A DNA stretch of 64,000 bases, taken from Mastigamoeba balamuthi. Lineage: Eukaryota > Evosea > Mastigamoebida > Mastigamoebidae. The stretch lies in assembly GCA_902651635.1 (NCBI GenBank), contig CACRSC010000084.1, positions 1,492,963 through 1,556,962 on the forward strand, read 5' to 3'. How positions within the stretch are numbered: position 1 is the first letter of the stretch; each line of letters begins with the position of its first letter. Below the pieces are notes generated by a model. That model ran no database searches, had not been told where the DNA came from, and was given only the letters and a program-made list of their open reading frames with translations. The translations under genes were made by a program, and so were the position numbers. Positions 33,880 to 44,850 of the stretch are shown piece after piece.

Positions 33880-36135
33880 TCAAGAGAATGAGTGGCTGCC
33901 GGAGATACCCATCGCAGGCTCCTTGCAGCTCAGGCGGTCTGACAGCACCGAGAGCGATTTGTAGTACGGCTCCATGTCCGGGTCATTACCCAGCTCCTGC
34001 AGCTGCTGGATCATTGCCGGGCTCACATACGACGGGCTTGACTCGAACTGCGCGTCAAAAGAGGCCATCTGCTTGGAGCAGTAGAGCTGCCTCGGAGTGG
34101 CGCTTGCAATGGGCGCGGCCAGGTGGTAGACCTTGGTGACCGTGTTCTCGTGCCCGCGCAGCTTCGTGTCGTCGAGCCACACGCACACGAACTCGCTCTC
34201 CACGCGCTCGGCAACGTCGCCGGAGATCAGGGGAGTGACGCCGTACACCTTGCCCAGCTGCTCCAGGCGCGACGCGGTGTTGGCGGGGGTGCCGCAGACG
34301 GTGTAGTTGATGTGGTCCGCGCACCCGATGTTCCCCACGAACAGCTCGCCCGTGTGGATGCCCACGCGCACACCAAACTCGGGAAGGCTGCCCTTGACGA
34401 ACTTGTCGTTGAGCGTCTTCAGCACCGTGTCGAACTCAAGGGCCGCAGCGCACGCCTTGACCTCTGGCTGCTGGATGTCGAGAGGGGCGTTCCACAGGGC
34501 CATAATGCACTGGAGAGAGAAAGTGAGAAAGAGTCAGTCGCCAGGACAGCTTGATTGTATGACAGTGAGGGACCACGCACGTCGCCAATGTACTTGTCGA
34601 CGATGCCGTCGTTCTTGACGATCACCTTGGTGAAGGCGCCCAGCCACTCGAAGAGCATCTGCACGACCACCTGCGCCTTGAAGCGCTCGGACATGGTGGT
34701 GAAGCCCTTGATGTCGCAGAACAGGATCGTCACTCTCTTCATCGACACGGCCAGCAGGTCCTCCTGCGACAGCCCGGCCGCGGCCATGCTGCTCATCATG
34801 ATCTGGCTGACCACCGGCATCGGGACGAACTTGGTCATGGCCTCGATGCCCGTGCTCAGCTTCTTGAAGCTCTCGTCGAGCTGGTGGAACTCGCTGAAGA
34901 TCGAGATGCTCACCGACCTGGTCCGCATGAGCTTGAACTGGAGGTGGGCCGCCTGGTTCATCCTGCGCGACAGCTTGGACAGGGGCCTCGTGAGCAGCAT
35001 GCTGAGGACGCCCAGGGCAACGAGGGCCGCGGCGGTGGTGCAGACGGCGACGATGATCGGCACGACGTCGACCGGCGCGCTGTCGAACTCCGAGAGCACG
35101 GCGACGACGAACGACAGGCAGGGCCTCTTGATCCGCGTGAAGGACACGAGGCACTGGACGCCCCCGACTTTGACCGTGTCGGGCTCGGAAGGCGAGTCGT
35201 ACTCGCTGCTGAGCGTCAGCGTGAGGTCGTTCCAGCTGCCGTACTTGCGCTCCACGAGGTCGTTGATGGCCCTGACGCGCTGCTCGTCGAGCGAGCTCCC
35301 CCGGGTCTCGTTGACGAGCACGTACATGAAGTCGGAGCCCACGGCCTTGTAGCTGGGCACCGTCTCGGACGTCGTGCCCAGCAGAATGGACGACGCCGAG
35401 TCGACGAGGACGGCGACGCCCTGCGGGACGGTCAGGCCCGCGAAGAGGTCGGCGATGTCCTGGATGACGAGGTCGATGAGGACGTAGGCCCAGACGGGGC
35501 GGTCGGGGCCCGCGGTGCCGGGGACGTAGGCCTTCTTGACGAAGGTGGCCCACGTCCACATGTTGGCGAAGTAGATGGGCATCCAGCACTCCTCGTGGCC
35601 TGCGGGGATGGCACCGCGGCACTGGTCGAGGTAGCCCACGCTGAAGTCGTTCATGATCCACTGGCGCTCGAAGGGGACGAGGCTGGTCTTGTTCATGAGC
35701 CACTGCTCAAACGACGTGTTGCGGTACGTCCACCACCAGACGTTGACGCCGTTGCCGAACTCGCCGATGCCGATGAGCCGCGCCGGGTACTCGTTGCCCT
35801 CGCCCGTGAAGAACTCGGTGCTGCTGACGCTGTGGTACGCCCGCAGGATGTTGTCCCAGCGCACCCGCAGCCGCCGCTGGCCCTCGTCCGACTCGTCAAA
35901 CTCCAGGATGCCCGTCGAGATGTCGTACGACGTGTGCGCAGCCACGCTCTCGGCGCTCACCAGGCTCTGCTCCACGGTGCCCCCCAGCCGCACCACCGTC
36001 GGCGGCAGCCGCTCCTCCGTCGACCGCCGCAGCAGCGCCTGCGACCGCGCGTTGAACAGCAGCACCACCGCCACCATCGGTATCCACACAGCCGCGCACA
36101 CCGTCACCACCAGCAGCGCCCGGAACGACACTCTC
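33880..36135 (-). CDS. Membrane-bound class III adenylyl cyclase (5' end uncertain)
   Basis: Two exons seen: ~36135-34581 and 34509-33880 (TGA). N-terminal membrane segment (RALLVVTVCAAVWIPMVAVV), a ~330 aa extracellular sensor-like region, a second membrane segment (VVPIIVAVCTTAAALVALGV), a HAMP-like linker, then the catalytic domain. Metal-binding Asp residues are in TILFCDIKGFTTMSE and IVDKYIGDCIMALW (the second created across the intron). The transition-state Asn and Arg are in CGTPANTASRLE. The residue that separates ATP from GTP cyclases is Thr (NYTVCG), as in many microbial adenylyl cyclases, so cAMP is the expected product. Likely a receptor cyclase with periplasm-facing ligand domain. 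No in-frame ATG sits at the 5' edge; an acceptor-like TTTGCCAG precedes the first exon. Confidence 0.82.
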
Positions 36136-37597
36136 TGGCAAAGGCTACCGTGTCTCTCATGCCGGAATCCTGGACGGTCAGGGTCCTGAGGTGCGGAGCC
36201 CACTGGGGGTGAGCAGCCAGCTGCGCCAGGAAGGGGTTGATCCAGCGCACGCCCAGGGTGGGGCACTCGGGCCAGATGTCCTCGTCCAGGACAGTGAGAC
36301 GCATGAGCCCAGTGAGTGGCACAACAGATCGGAGCAGGCACTCGGACGAGTGCTTGCATTGACACAGTGCAAGGGACGTGAGCTGAATGCACTGCGATAT
36401 ATTGTCCTCCAGGCCCTCAGTCCAGGAGACACGAAGCGAGGCCAGCCCCGTGAGATTCCGGATAGCACACAGCGTCTCTGCTCCGATCCCGCGGCCAACA
36501 ACAGACAGCTCAGTCAGAGAGACGAGCCTGGCCAGCGCTGGTCCGACTGCCCTGTCGTCCATCGCAAGGTCGCTCTGAGGCCCGATGGGGGTCTCCCACT
36601 CGAGGAGACGCAGCGACTGGGCCTGCTTGGCCACTGACGCGAACGCTGCCAGCGCGGCCGCATCTATGTCGTGCAGAACGAGGTGGTCGAGCGGGGCTAT
36701 TCCCTCTGCCGGCGCCTGTACGTCCCTGAAGAGGTCCGCCGGGTCTTCGAACTCGTCCGGGTCGAAATCGATGGTGGTCAGCCTCGTGTCCAGTACGAGC
36801 TCGCTGAGACGCGGGCACCAAGCCTCTAGGAGCGACTGCAGTGTCTCTGCGAGGACTCCTGCGATGGTGATGCGCTCCAGAGCCCTCTCGATCATGGCGC
36901 CTTCGGGGGAGCCCCTGGGGGGCAGCAGGCCGTCGCACAGCTGGTTCTCTCCAGGAAGAGCGGTGAGACAGGGAAGCCCGGCCCTGGCACGGGCAGCAAT
37001 CCCATTCCACACAACAGAATTGAGAACCTCCACGTCGAGTGTGGCGAGCAGGGGGCACGTGCCCAGAGCTTCCTCCACCGCTCGAGCTGGGAACCTGCCC
37101 TGCAGCACGACGAGCGAGAGCCTGAGGGCGCCCACTAGCGCCAGCGCTACATCCTCGGCAGCCTCACAGATGCAGAGCGTGTGGGGGCCCCAGAGGCTGG
37201 GAGGCACCGACGGGGGCCTGGGGGGCCACAGGGAGGGGAGGACTCCCTCGATGCCCGTGCACACACGAAGGGACCCCACCAGTGGAGACGGAGGGACACA
37301 GCAGGGTGGCCTCAGCCAGAGAAGGAACCTCGAGCCAGCTGTAGTGGCCCGGGCAGTGCTACGCCATGTGTACGAGGCCACGCGCCAGGGCTCGAAGGGG
37401 GCTGTGGAGCAGAGACGGTGCCACCTGTGGCAGACCAGCGTCAGCGAGCACACGAACGAGGCGTCCGAGCCAGCGCTGGCTGCTGCAAGGATCCCGACCA
37501 AGACGCAGTCGGGAAGGCCTGCTGTGAGATCGTCGGCGCACCCTGTGTCTTCCAGGCGTGCTCTGCTGTGAGCGTTGCCCATGTGTGCAGCAAACAA
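36104..37597 (-). CDS. F-box / irregular LRR protein, copy A
   Basis: Single open frame of 497 codons. The N-terminal F-box reads GLPDCVLVGILAA, then LVCHRWHRLCSTAPFEPWR, followed by irregular leucine-rich repeats (LPSLWPP, LWGPHTLCICEA, CPLLATLDVEVL, GSPEGAMIERALERITIAGV, LVSLTELSVVGRG, CIQLTSLALCQC). F-box proteins couple substrates to SCF ubiquitin ligases. The same architecture recurs at 56535 and 60864. The last ~15 codons (after DTVAFARE) run into the first visible exon of the cyclase gene in another frame; the usual family ending (PWLAVVEIYD) is missing. A second Met at 37582 is an alternative start. Confidence 0.7.
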   Translation of the reverse strand: MFAAHMGNAHSRARLEDTGCADDLTAGLPDCVLVGILAAASAGSDASFVCSLTLVCHRWHRLCSTAPFEPWRVASYTWRSTARATTAGSRFLLWLRPPCCVPPSPLVGSLRVCTGIEGVLPSLWPPRPPSVPPSLWGPHTLCICEAAEDVALALVGALRLSLVVLQGRFPARAVEEALGTCPLLATLDVEVLNSVVWNGIAARARAGLPCLTALPGENQLCDGLLPPRGSPEGAMIERALERITIAGVLAETLQSLLEAWCPRLSELVLDTRLTTIDFDPDEFEDPADLFRDVQAPAEGIAPLDHLVLHDIDAAALAAFASVAKQAQSLRLLEWETPIGPQSDLAMDDRAVGPALARLVSLTELSVVGRGIGAETLCAIRNLTGLASLRVSWTEGLEDNISQCIQLTSLALCQCKHSSECLLRSVVPLTGLMRLTVLDEDIWPECPTLGVRWINPFLAQLAAHPQWAPHLRTLTVQDSGMRDTVAFARECRSGRCWW

Positions 37598-37786
37598 AAA
37601 ACGAAAGTCTGTTTGGATACAAATCCTGTTTCAAGTCCTACTTTTGAGAGAAAAGAAAAGTGTTGAGATTTGCCATATGGCGATTAGCCCCACAAAGAGC
37701 GACCAGAAGCATCATCTCGGCTCTGGCCCTCTGGGTGTACTTAATCTATGTAGTTTTGTTTCCTCCTGAGAACGGGTGATACCAAG

Positions 37787-37954
37787 GGCGAAGACCTCTC
37801 CCGAGAGGCCCGGCGGCTGGCAGAGTCTGTCGGGCCCCTGCAGGTGCTCGAGGTGGAGCAAATGACAGTCCCGCTGCTCGAGGGGTTCGCTTCGGTGGAC
37901 AGGCTCACGTCGTCGCTGCGCCGCCTCGAGTGGGTGTCGTTCTTCATGCGCGTG
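37787..37954 (+). pseudogene. F-box/LRR family fragment
   Basis: One frame reads DLSREARRLAESVGPLQVLEV, then TVPLLEGFASVDRLTSSLRRLEW. This matches the middle of the family repeat region (compare LPPLKSLRARNISAKGLAGFLSVDKQAQLLQRLMW in the 56535 gene, given here in part). There is no F-box, and the frame degenerates after VSFFMRVR. An isolated, 5'- and 3'-truncated copy on the opposite strand to its relatives. Confidence 0.5.
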
Positions 37955-38031
37955 CGGAGCATCGAGCATTTTTCTAATCTGTTATATCTGGTCCCGATCA
38001 GTTGTTTTGTGGCACGGTACGCGGTTCTGCC

Positions 38032-40897
38032 ATGGAGAGCGAAGAGCCGAAGCCGCGGTGTGCGTTCTTCCTCGTCAGGGGAGGGGCCCCGCCGGGGCAT
38101 CCGGTCGAGCTGCGCGAGGGCGACAGGGTCCTGGTGGCGGAGCTCAAAAAGGTCCTGCACGCCTCGTGCGTCAAGCGCGTCCGGGGCGCCCTCGCCACAG
38201 CCATCGCGCCTGGCCTCGACGGCTGCCTCAGCCAGGACTCGTTCGAGCACAACAGGACATACGTCGTCGAGGTCGACCCCGCAGGTCTAAGTGCCCCATT
38301 GTTTCCTCGCCAAAATTCTAAGGGAAAACGACTGATGTCTCGCGTTCGACCCCCGCGCTTGGCCGCCGCCCAGGAGAGGTCAGCCCGCCACCCACGACGT
38401 GCCACCTGAGGCCCTCCACAGCAGTGCGTGTGCTGGGCAGGCTGCTGGCCACGTCCTCTTACTGGGGCCGCCAGCACGTGCCCCCGGACCCCGCGGTGGT
38501 CCAAGCTCAGCAGCGCAGCCGCCTCGGCCCCTTCTACAAGAGCCCGCTGCCGCGGTACGGCGCCGGAGACAATCTGTTCCTCCTTGGAAGGGTCCGTTGG
38601 TGACTGCCACGCCCCAACCTCTGCCCGACCTGAATTCGCCCGCGCAACACAGTTTGGGGCGTCCAGGGAGCCCTGCACCTCTGCGGCCTCGGGGTCGGTC
38701 CCGCTGTCCAGCCTTGTCGGAACGGCACTGGGCCTCATGCCCTCTTGCAAGAACGTGGTCAGCCTCGTCGGGAAGTCTGGTGCTCACCTCTCGCGGCTGC
38801 CCTTTCCCACTGGGCTCACGCAGAAGGACTTGAGGGCACAGGGGTGGGCAAGAGCACAGCTATCTTCGAGCTGTCCAAGATGTACTACGTCGTCTTCACA
38901 GACTGCAGCACGGCGGAGCTCTTGGCAGACTACGGGGCGGCGAGGAAAGCCATGGCGCAGGTGTGCGCCCAGCAAGCCAGCGCGGTCGACAGCGTGACTG
39001 GCCGCCCCCTCGAGAACTGGGCCAAAGTCAGAAGCGCGCAGCTGCAGTTCCAGGACGCCGTCAACATCATTGTGGCCAAGCGCGTGCTAGCCAAGCTGCT
39101 GCACCTCCTGCTGATGCTGGAGGATGTCGCCGAGGGCCGCCTCGACCCCTTGGCGTTCTTCGTTGACCAGCTGAACGGAGGACGCCGGGTCGTGGAGGAC
39201 TTCCTCGATACCATCAACTCTGATGCCAGCGCGTGCCGCATGGCCCCCGATCTTGTCAGGGCTGCCGTTGCGCGCATCAGCGTCCTGACGGGCAACGCGG
39301 GACCCGTGCTGGCCTGGGACGAGATCCCGAGCTCCAACGCCGTTCTCAATGGCGAGGTGGTGTCGCCAAAGATCAGCTCGCTGCGGCTGGTGGACTGGTG
39401 GGACAGCGCCAAGCAGTGCCCGCGCGAGGTGTACCAGAGGAGCTTCGCGACATCGCTGCTCAACGCCTTGCTGCACTTCGGGGCTCCGATCGTGACGGCC
39501 GGGACGATCATCACGATGCCCCTGCAGGACCTCATCGAATCGGGTGTGGGAAACCTCGAGTGCGCTGTCCACATGGTTGTCGACTTCCCCAGCAACGAGG
39601 ACCCGGTCGGCGTGCTCGGGCAGGTCTTCAACCTCGATGGCTGCGTTGTCTCACCCGAACGAGAGAGCCTCCTCAGAGGCCGGTTCAGGTCTGGCAGGCA
39701 ACGCATCGATCGTGGCACACTCTGAGCGCCCCCCACACTCCCGCAGGTTCACAGCCCTCGTCATTGGGATGCTGCGCTGGTGCCCCGAGGCCACCACGTC
39801 CAAGCAGGGCATGCTCAATTCGGCGATCGACGCCGCAATCGCCGAGTGCCGCGGGAGAATCGCCAGCGACGTGGGGCTGTTGCTCCGAGGGCCGCAGAGA
39901 ACTCTGTGGACCGCCAAGCTCTCGAAGATGGTCGCCGCGTGGCACGTCAACGGCGGCGTCCTGGAGTGGGCCCAGCCACGCGGTGACATCGACGTGTTCA
40001 CCAAGTCGCTGTGCTCCATCGTCGACGACGACAAGGCGAGCGGACTGTGCAGGCTCAGACTCTCGGAGCCGCTCGCTGTCGATGTTGTCTCGGATGTGCT
40101 CAGGGGGGTCGGCGTGGAGGCTGCGACCTTGCTCGGCCAGTTCCACCTGCTCTGCGACGTCCTCGAGACTCTCTCGCCCGGTTGCTCCTGCAAGGGCTGC
40201 GTTCTCGACTGCATTGTTCGCGAGGTCATCAAGGTCAGCCAGCAGCTCCCCTGCACCCAAACTCATTTGTTCCCAGCTCTATGACGGGACTGCTCTGCCG
40301 GCGCTGCCTTTTCTGCAGGGAGTCGACCTGCCCGCGTGGTGCACAGCGGCCAAGGTCGTTGCCACTGCAGCCATGTCTGCAAAGGACCTCGGACTCGGGG
40401 AGGGCTGTCGCGGAGACATCGACTTCCTGCGCAACCCGCCTGTGGGGATAGTGCTGGTTCCGCAGAGCCAGACGAGCCCAGGCGGAGTCGTAGCTCTGCA
40501 GAACCCGCAGGGCAGGATGCACTTTCTTACGGTCGCAAATAAGTTATCGTGCGAACTCATCGCGCCCATGCCGTTCAAGGTTAACACGGCATCGTCGGAC
40601 GTGCGCCTGTCGTTCACTCAGAAGTACGTAGAGCCTTGCCGCAACCTCGAAGACAGTCGCAGGCTTTTTGAGGCAACCAACGTTCCGGTGCGGATCGCGG
40701 GGCAGCTGCGCATCCACGTCGTGATCCCGGGAACGAGCGACGGGAGCCTGCTGCGGGCGAGGGTGGAGGGTGACGAAGTCCTCGTGTTCGTCCACCAGGG
40801 CAACCTCGACGATTTCTTCTGGGAGGGGGTCGCCGGCGGCAAGCACGCTGAGCTTATGCGCAGCATCAAGGGCGCGATAAGGAGCATGCTGCCGTGA
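38032..40897 (+). CDS. Crinkler-like (CR-type) P-loop NTPase protein
   Basis: Six exons join in frame: 38032-38284, 38374-38591, 38653-38779, 38842-39688, 39747-~40232, ~40280-40897 (TGA); about 850 aa. The N-terminus resembles the ubiquitin-like header of Crinkler proteins (FFLVRGGAPPGHPVELREGD, then LVAELKKVLHASC). A linker with SYWGRQHVPPDP leads to a nucleotide-binding fold. Walker A is VGKSGVGKSTAIFELSK, again completed by splicing; KMYYVVFTDCS follows and LAWDEIP may be the Walker B region. The C-terminal ~200 aa is unrecognised and ends with VLVFVHQGNLDDFFWEGV. Crinklers are known as secreted or nuclear effectors in oomycetes and chytrids; related CR proteins occur in free-living eukaryotes. 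I see no signal peptide. Family call is by motif pattern only. Confidence 0.55.
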
Positions 40898-40948
40898 GTG
40901 GGATTGCTGGATCCGCTCTTCTCTGCTTTCACATGAAAACGACGGGCC

Positions 40949-41149
40949 TTAGCTAAGAATGCCGTGTCTCACGTACGCAGTCTGGATGGTCGGGACCAAT
41001 CTGGTGGCCTTAGCCCTCAGTACAGCAAAGGGGATGCTGTTTTGTAGTCGGCAGGCGTTTAGTGCTCGTTCGTGCAGCAGGCCTAAGGAGCTCGACATGG
41101 ATTGAGGGTCGAGCTGGCAGGCTTCTGTTGCTACGGAGTATCTGGCCAA
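40949..41149 (-). CDS. Short uncharacterised coding-like frame
   Basis: 66 codons with protein-like composition (ARYSVATEACQLDPQSM, LLHERALNACRLQ, then RLVPTIQTAYVRHGILS) ending TAA. The frame stays coding-like a little upstream (LCEALELL). Could be the last exon of a gene or a remnant. No family recognised. Confidence 0.25.
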   Translation of the reverse strand: MARYSVATEACQLDPQSMSSSLGLLHERALNACRLQNSIPFAVLRAKATRLVPTIQTAYVRHGILS

Positions 41150-41303
41150 CAGTTCGAGTGCCTCACAAAGGGTCCAGTGTGGCGAGAGGGAAAGAGAATG
41201 AAGCCCAGAAACAAGCAGTTAGGATCCGTAGAAACGGTAATAACGAGCTGAGCTGATAGACGATGTTGAGTTGATCAAACGCAGTGCGATACGCCTGGCG
41301 CCG

Positions 41304-42779
41304 CTACCAGAGGCTGGCGACGATGCAGTAGTGCAGCGGCAGCACCAGGTTGTCGATCTGCGACGTGTGCGCCTCGACGAGGGCCGTCACGGCGGCGGCC
41401 GACAGCACGCGGGCCCACGTGCGCCACTCGGCGAGCAGCTGCGCCTCGCCGACGCCCGCGCAGAAGAGCAGAGCGACGCCGACCATCGCCAGCGCCGCCG
41501 CCGCGGACCCCTCGACCGTCTTGGCCCTCGCCAGCGGCCAGCGCGTCCTGCCGTACCTGCGGCCCACGGCCGAGGCCACGGCGTCGCCGGCGCCGACGCT
41601 GACGACGCCCGCGGCGCAGGCGACGCCGCGGAACCACGCGGGGGCCCCGAGCGACCCGGAGGGCCCGCGGAGCCACACGGGCGCCGCGCAGGCCGCGACG
41701 AGCGAGACGTGCGTGACGACGAGGTCGCCGCGGTCCTGGCGGCCGTCGCAGAAGCGCTCGAGGGCCGCGGTGGCCGCGCGGAGCGGCGCGAGGGCGGGCA
41801 GCGAGAGGCGCAGCGCCTCGAGGGCGACCATCGCGGCCGCAGCGCAGGCGCAGGCGACGCAGACGAGCTGCGGGTCCGCGGCCACTGCGGGCGCGAACAT
41901 GGCGGCGGCCAGCGCGTGGAACGCCTTGCGCAGCGCCACGGCGTCGCCCCCGCAGGCCGCGGCGACGGCGACGGCGAGGGCGACGCACGCGGCCCACATG
42001 GCCGCCAGCGCCACGCGCGCCCGCGGGCCCCACAGCACAAAGCGCGCGACCCACAGCGCCAGCGGCGGCTGCGCGGGCCACGCGGCCGACCACAGCAGCC
42101 GCTCGGCGGCCGCCAGCGACGCCGCCAGCGCGACGGCGACGCCCAGCGGCCCCGCGCGTCGTCCGCGGGCGCCCGCGAAGGCCGCGAGGAGTCCGCAGAG
42201 CGCGCAGAACAGCGCGCAGGCGGCGGCGGCCGAGGCCATGGCGGCCGTCGAGTGCGAGGACCGCGCAGAGAGCAGGCAGGCGAGCAGCGCGTGGGCTGCG
42301 ACGAGGGCCTCGCCGGGCGTCAGGGAGCCCGCGGCGAAGGGGGCGGCGGGCAGCGCGACGGGCAGCGCAGCGCAGGCGGCGACCAGGGCCGCGCGCACGG
42401 CCAGGGGCGGGGCCCCGAGCGCGTGGAGGGCCAGCGCGGAGGCGGCAGCGGCGGCAGCGCAGGCGGCGAGCAGCGGGGGGCGCGGGCGGGGCAGCAGGGC
42501 GAGCAGTGCGGAGCAGGCGCTCATGCTCAGCAGGGCCGTGGGCAGCCCGGGCAGCGGCGAGGCGGCGGGCGAGAGCAGGGCCAGGGGCACCAGGGCCGCG
42601 CAGGCAAACGCGCCGGAATCGGCCTCGCGGGACGGCAGACGCGTGCGAGAAGCGGCGGACCAGAGCGCGAGGCACAGCGCGAGCAGCGCGGCGTCGGCGG
42701 CGGCCAGGGGGCTGCGCAGGTGCACGCAGGCCGCCTCGCACAGCACGATGGCCGACTCGACCGTGAGGACGCCGCCCAT
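41304..42779 (-). CDS. DOLK: Dolichol kinase
   Basis: Single exon of about 491 codons, extremely Ala/Leu-rich with a dozen or more membrane segments. C-terminal part has the polyprenol kinase signature: RKAFHALAAAMF, then VGAGDAVASAVGRRYGRTRW, KTVEGSAAAALAM and EAHTSQIDNLVLPL, matching SEC59/DOLK. It phosphorylates dolichol with CTP in the ER membrane, feeding N-glycosylation and GPI-anchor synthesis. An in-frame Met at 42854 would add a 25-residue Arg-rich leader; I prefer 42779 because a membrane protein start (MGGVLTVESAIVL) follows directly. GC content is near its maximum here. Confidence 0.88.
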   Translation of the reverse strand: MGGVLTVESAIVLCEAACVHLRSPLAAADAALLALCLALWSAASRTRLPSREADSGAFACAALVPLALLSPAASPLPGLPTALLSMSACSALLALLPRPRPPLLAACAAAAAASALALHALGAPPLAVRAALVAACAALPVALPAAPFAAGSLTPGEALVAAHALLACLLSARSSHSTAAMASAAAACALFCALCGLLAAFAGARGRRAGPLGVAVALAASLAAAERLLWSAAWPAQPPLALWVARFVLWGPRARVALAAMWAACVALAVAVAAACGGDAVALRKAFHALAAAMFAPAVAADPQLVCVACACAAAAMVALEALRLSLPALAPLRAATAALERFCDGRQDRGDLVVTHVSLVAACAAPVWLRGPSGSLGAPAWFRGVACAAGVVSVGAGDAVASAVGRRYGRTRWPLARAKTVEGSAAAALAMVGVALLFCAGVGEAQLLAEWRTWARVLSAAAVTALVEAHTSQIDNLVLPLHYCIVASLW

Positions 42780-42879
42780 CGGTGCCTCGGGGCCGCGTGG
42801 GTGCTGGCGGTGTCTGCGGTGTCTTCGCTTGCTGCCGCCCGTGCAGTGCGACACGTGTGCTGTCAGGGGGGAATAAATA

Positions 42880-43537
42880 TCTCGGCTCCACGGTATCTGG
42901 TATCTGGATGCTGATTCTCACTCATACCGGAATAGCCGGTACACCGTTAGCGCTCCCGGCCGAGCACCTGGACGAGGCAATTGCTCGTTGAAATCAGCTG
43001 TTGGGGCATCGCACTTGAACTCCAGACAACTGATGCAAAAAGATTAGTTACCACATACACAATCTCACTGTTCCGCGTTCTAACAACACAATACTTATAT
43101 TTGTGATTATCCCAAAGGACAAAGGTCTATTCCCTCATCGCTTGTGATGAAATCAAATGTTTGTCGAAAGATAGTGGAATTGATTACTGATGCTCTCAAC
43201 GCAAATGAGCAGAACAGTTCAGACAGATATTGAATGGGGGGGGAGAGGGTTTCTCGAAACTGTATGAGGTTCCAAGTAATCATGCTCTGCAATTCGTGGA
43301 TCAGTTGTTCGTTTCCATCGTGGTGCAGTTGTGACTCGTTCTTTCTGTGCATGAAAAATGGTGGCGTGTGTGTGTAGGTGAATATGCCGGAACGCTTTCC
43401 TGATGCCAGGATGCGCATGTGTGCATCTCAGAGCTTGTGTGAGTGATGCGGTGGATGTAACTGCAGCCCACTGGCGGAAAAAAGAAAACCGAAGGCCGAA
43501 ACCGAAGCCGGGAGTCCCAGTCCCCCGTGCAGGCGCG
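42880..43537. other. Intergenic, nothing supported
   Basis: About 650 bases between the dolichol kinase 5' side and the LIM gene 3' end, moderately AT-rich. No gene or repeat recognised. Confidence 0.5.
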
Positions 43538-44850
43538 TCAGACACTGGTGCGCCTGAGCTGGTCCTCGCTCTCGGCGAGCATGCGGTCGGCCATCTGCTC
43601 GAGGTTCTTGAGGTAGTCGCCGTTGTTGCAGTAGTCGCACTGGGGCTTGCCGTCCTTCTCGAAGAACTTGTCGCCCAGCGCCACGCCGCAGCACGCGCAC
43701 TTGAAGTGCTCCTTGTGCCACATCTTGCCCACGGCGCGCATGTACTCCCCCGTGCCGATCGCCTTGCCGCAGCCCCCGCAGACGCGCCCCGTGCGCTGGG
43801 CGTAGTGCTCCTGCCAGGGGGAGGGGGAGACCGGAAATATCAGCGGCCGATATCCCAACCCGAGAAAAAGTAAGGAATTTCCACGCGGACAATATCGTGA
43901 CGCGCGAGGGGGGAATTCCCGGGGAGATATTCTCGGGGACGCACGGGGCATAGGAGGACGCCGTCGTGGTAGTGGAACTTGTCGGGCAGCGGGGCCATGC
44001 AGTCGTTGCAGACGAAGCAGTCCTCGTGCCACGCCTTGTCCGCGGCCCTGCGGTACGCCTGCCCTGCCAGCACGCCCGTGTGGCACGCGTCGCACACCAC
44101 CGCGCTCACCCTGGCCCTCGCAGCCGCCTCCGCCGCCGCTGCCTCCCTGCGGGGGCGTCCGTCGTGAGCCCACCTCGTGTCCTCTGACGTTGTTTTTCCA
44201 TACGAGGAGATATTTCGCGGGGGCAAAACGGCCACCCCCGAATCGGGATAAGAGCGCAGATTTCAAAAATACTGCGAGATTTGCGAATCTGCAGGCCACG
44301 GCAGCGGCGTGTGCGCACCTCTCGCGCAGGAGCTCGCGGGCGAGGCAGCGCTTGCAGTAGACGTCTCCCGCGCGCTCCCAGTACGCTGCCGAGACGTCCT
44401 CGCCGCAGGCGCGGCAGCGGAAGTGGTCTGCGTGCCAGAGGGCGCCGGCGGCGCTGATGCGCGGCTGCGAGGGCAGCAGCGCCTCGCCGCAGCCCCTGCA
44501 GCGCGGCAGCCGCGTCTCGTAGCACTCGGCGCAGCAGGGCGCCTCGGCCCCGACGTCGTACATCTTGCGCAGGGCGGGCACGGCCAGCGCGCAGCCGCAG
44601 AGGCCGCAGCACAGGTGCTCCCGGTGGTACGCCTGCGGGACACGCGGAATCGCGCGGGGTGCGGGGTGGCCACGCGCCTCTGTGAGTGCCCCCGTGCACG
44701 TGCGTGTCCGGCCGTTGCGGAAAACGCGGTGGAAACCGGCAAAAAAGCGTGTGTGCACCTTGCCGAGAACCGTCAGGCCGTCGGAGAGCAGCGGCTGGCC
44801 GCAGGAGACGCATGTGGGTACCGCTGGGGCGGACTGCAGGGGCCGGAGTG
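43538..44850 (-). CDS. Four-LIM-domain protein (5' end uncertain)
   Basis: At least four exons. LIM1 is split by an intron: CVSCGQPLLSDGLTVLG, then AYHREHLCCGLCGCAL. LIM2: CRGCGEALLP, then ALWHADHFRCRACGEDV and YCKRC. LIM3: VCDACHTGVLAGQAY, KAWHEDCFVCNDCM. LIM4: VCGGCGKAIGTGEY, KMWHKEHFKCACCG, CDYC, with a helical tail ending DQLRRTSV. LIM modules bind proteins at actin-rich adhesion and cytoskeletal sites (paxillin/PINCH style). The acceptor CCCCTGCAG before SAPAVPTCVSC marks the first sure exon; the start exon lies further upstream in or near 44900. Divergent from the RhoGAP gene, and its introns share unusual GATATT/GGGAATTCCC sequence with that gene. Confidence 0.82.

Noticed and set aside
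34884-36212. 442-codon plus-strand frame opposite the cyclase gene
   Set aside because: Antisense shadow; all cyclase catalytic residues and membrane segments are on the minus strand.
41271-42914. Plus-strand and second minus-strand frames over the dolichol kinase gene
   Set aside because: Artefacts of extreme GC content; only the frame ending at 41304 has the kinase motifs and membrane segments.
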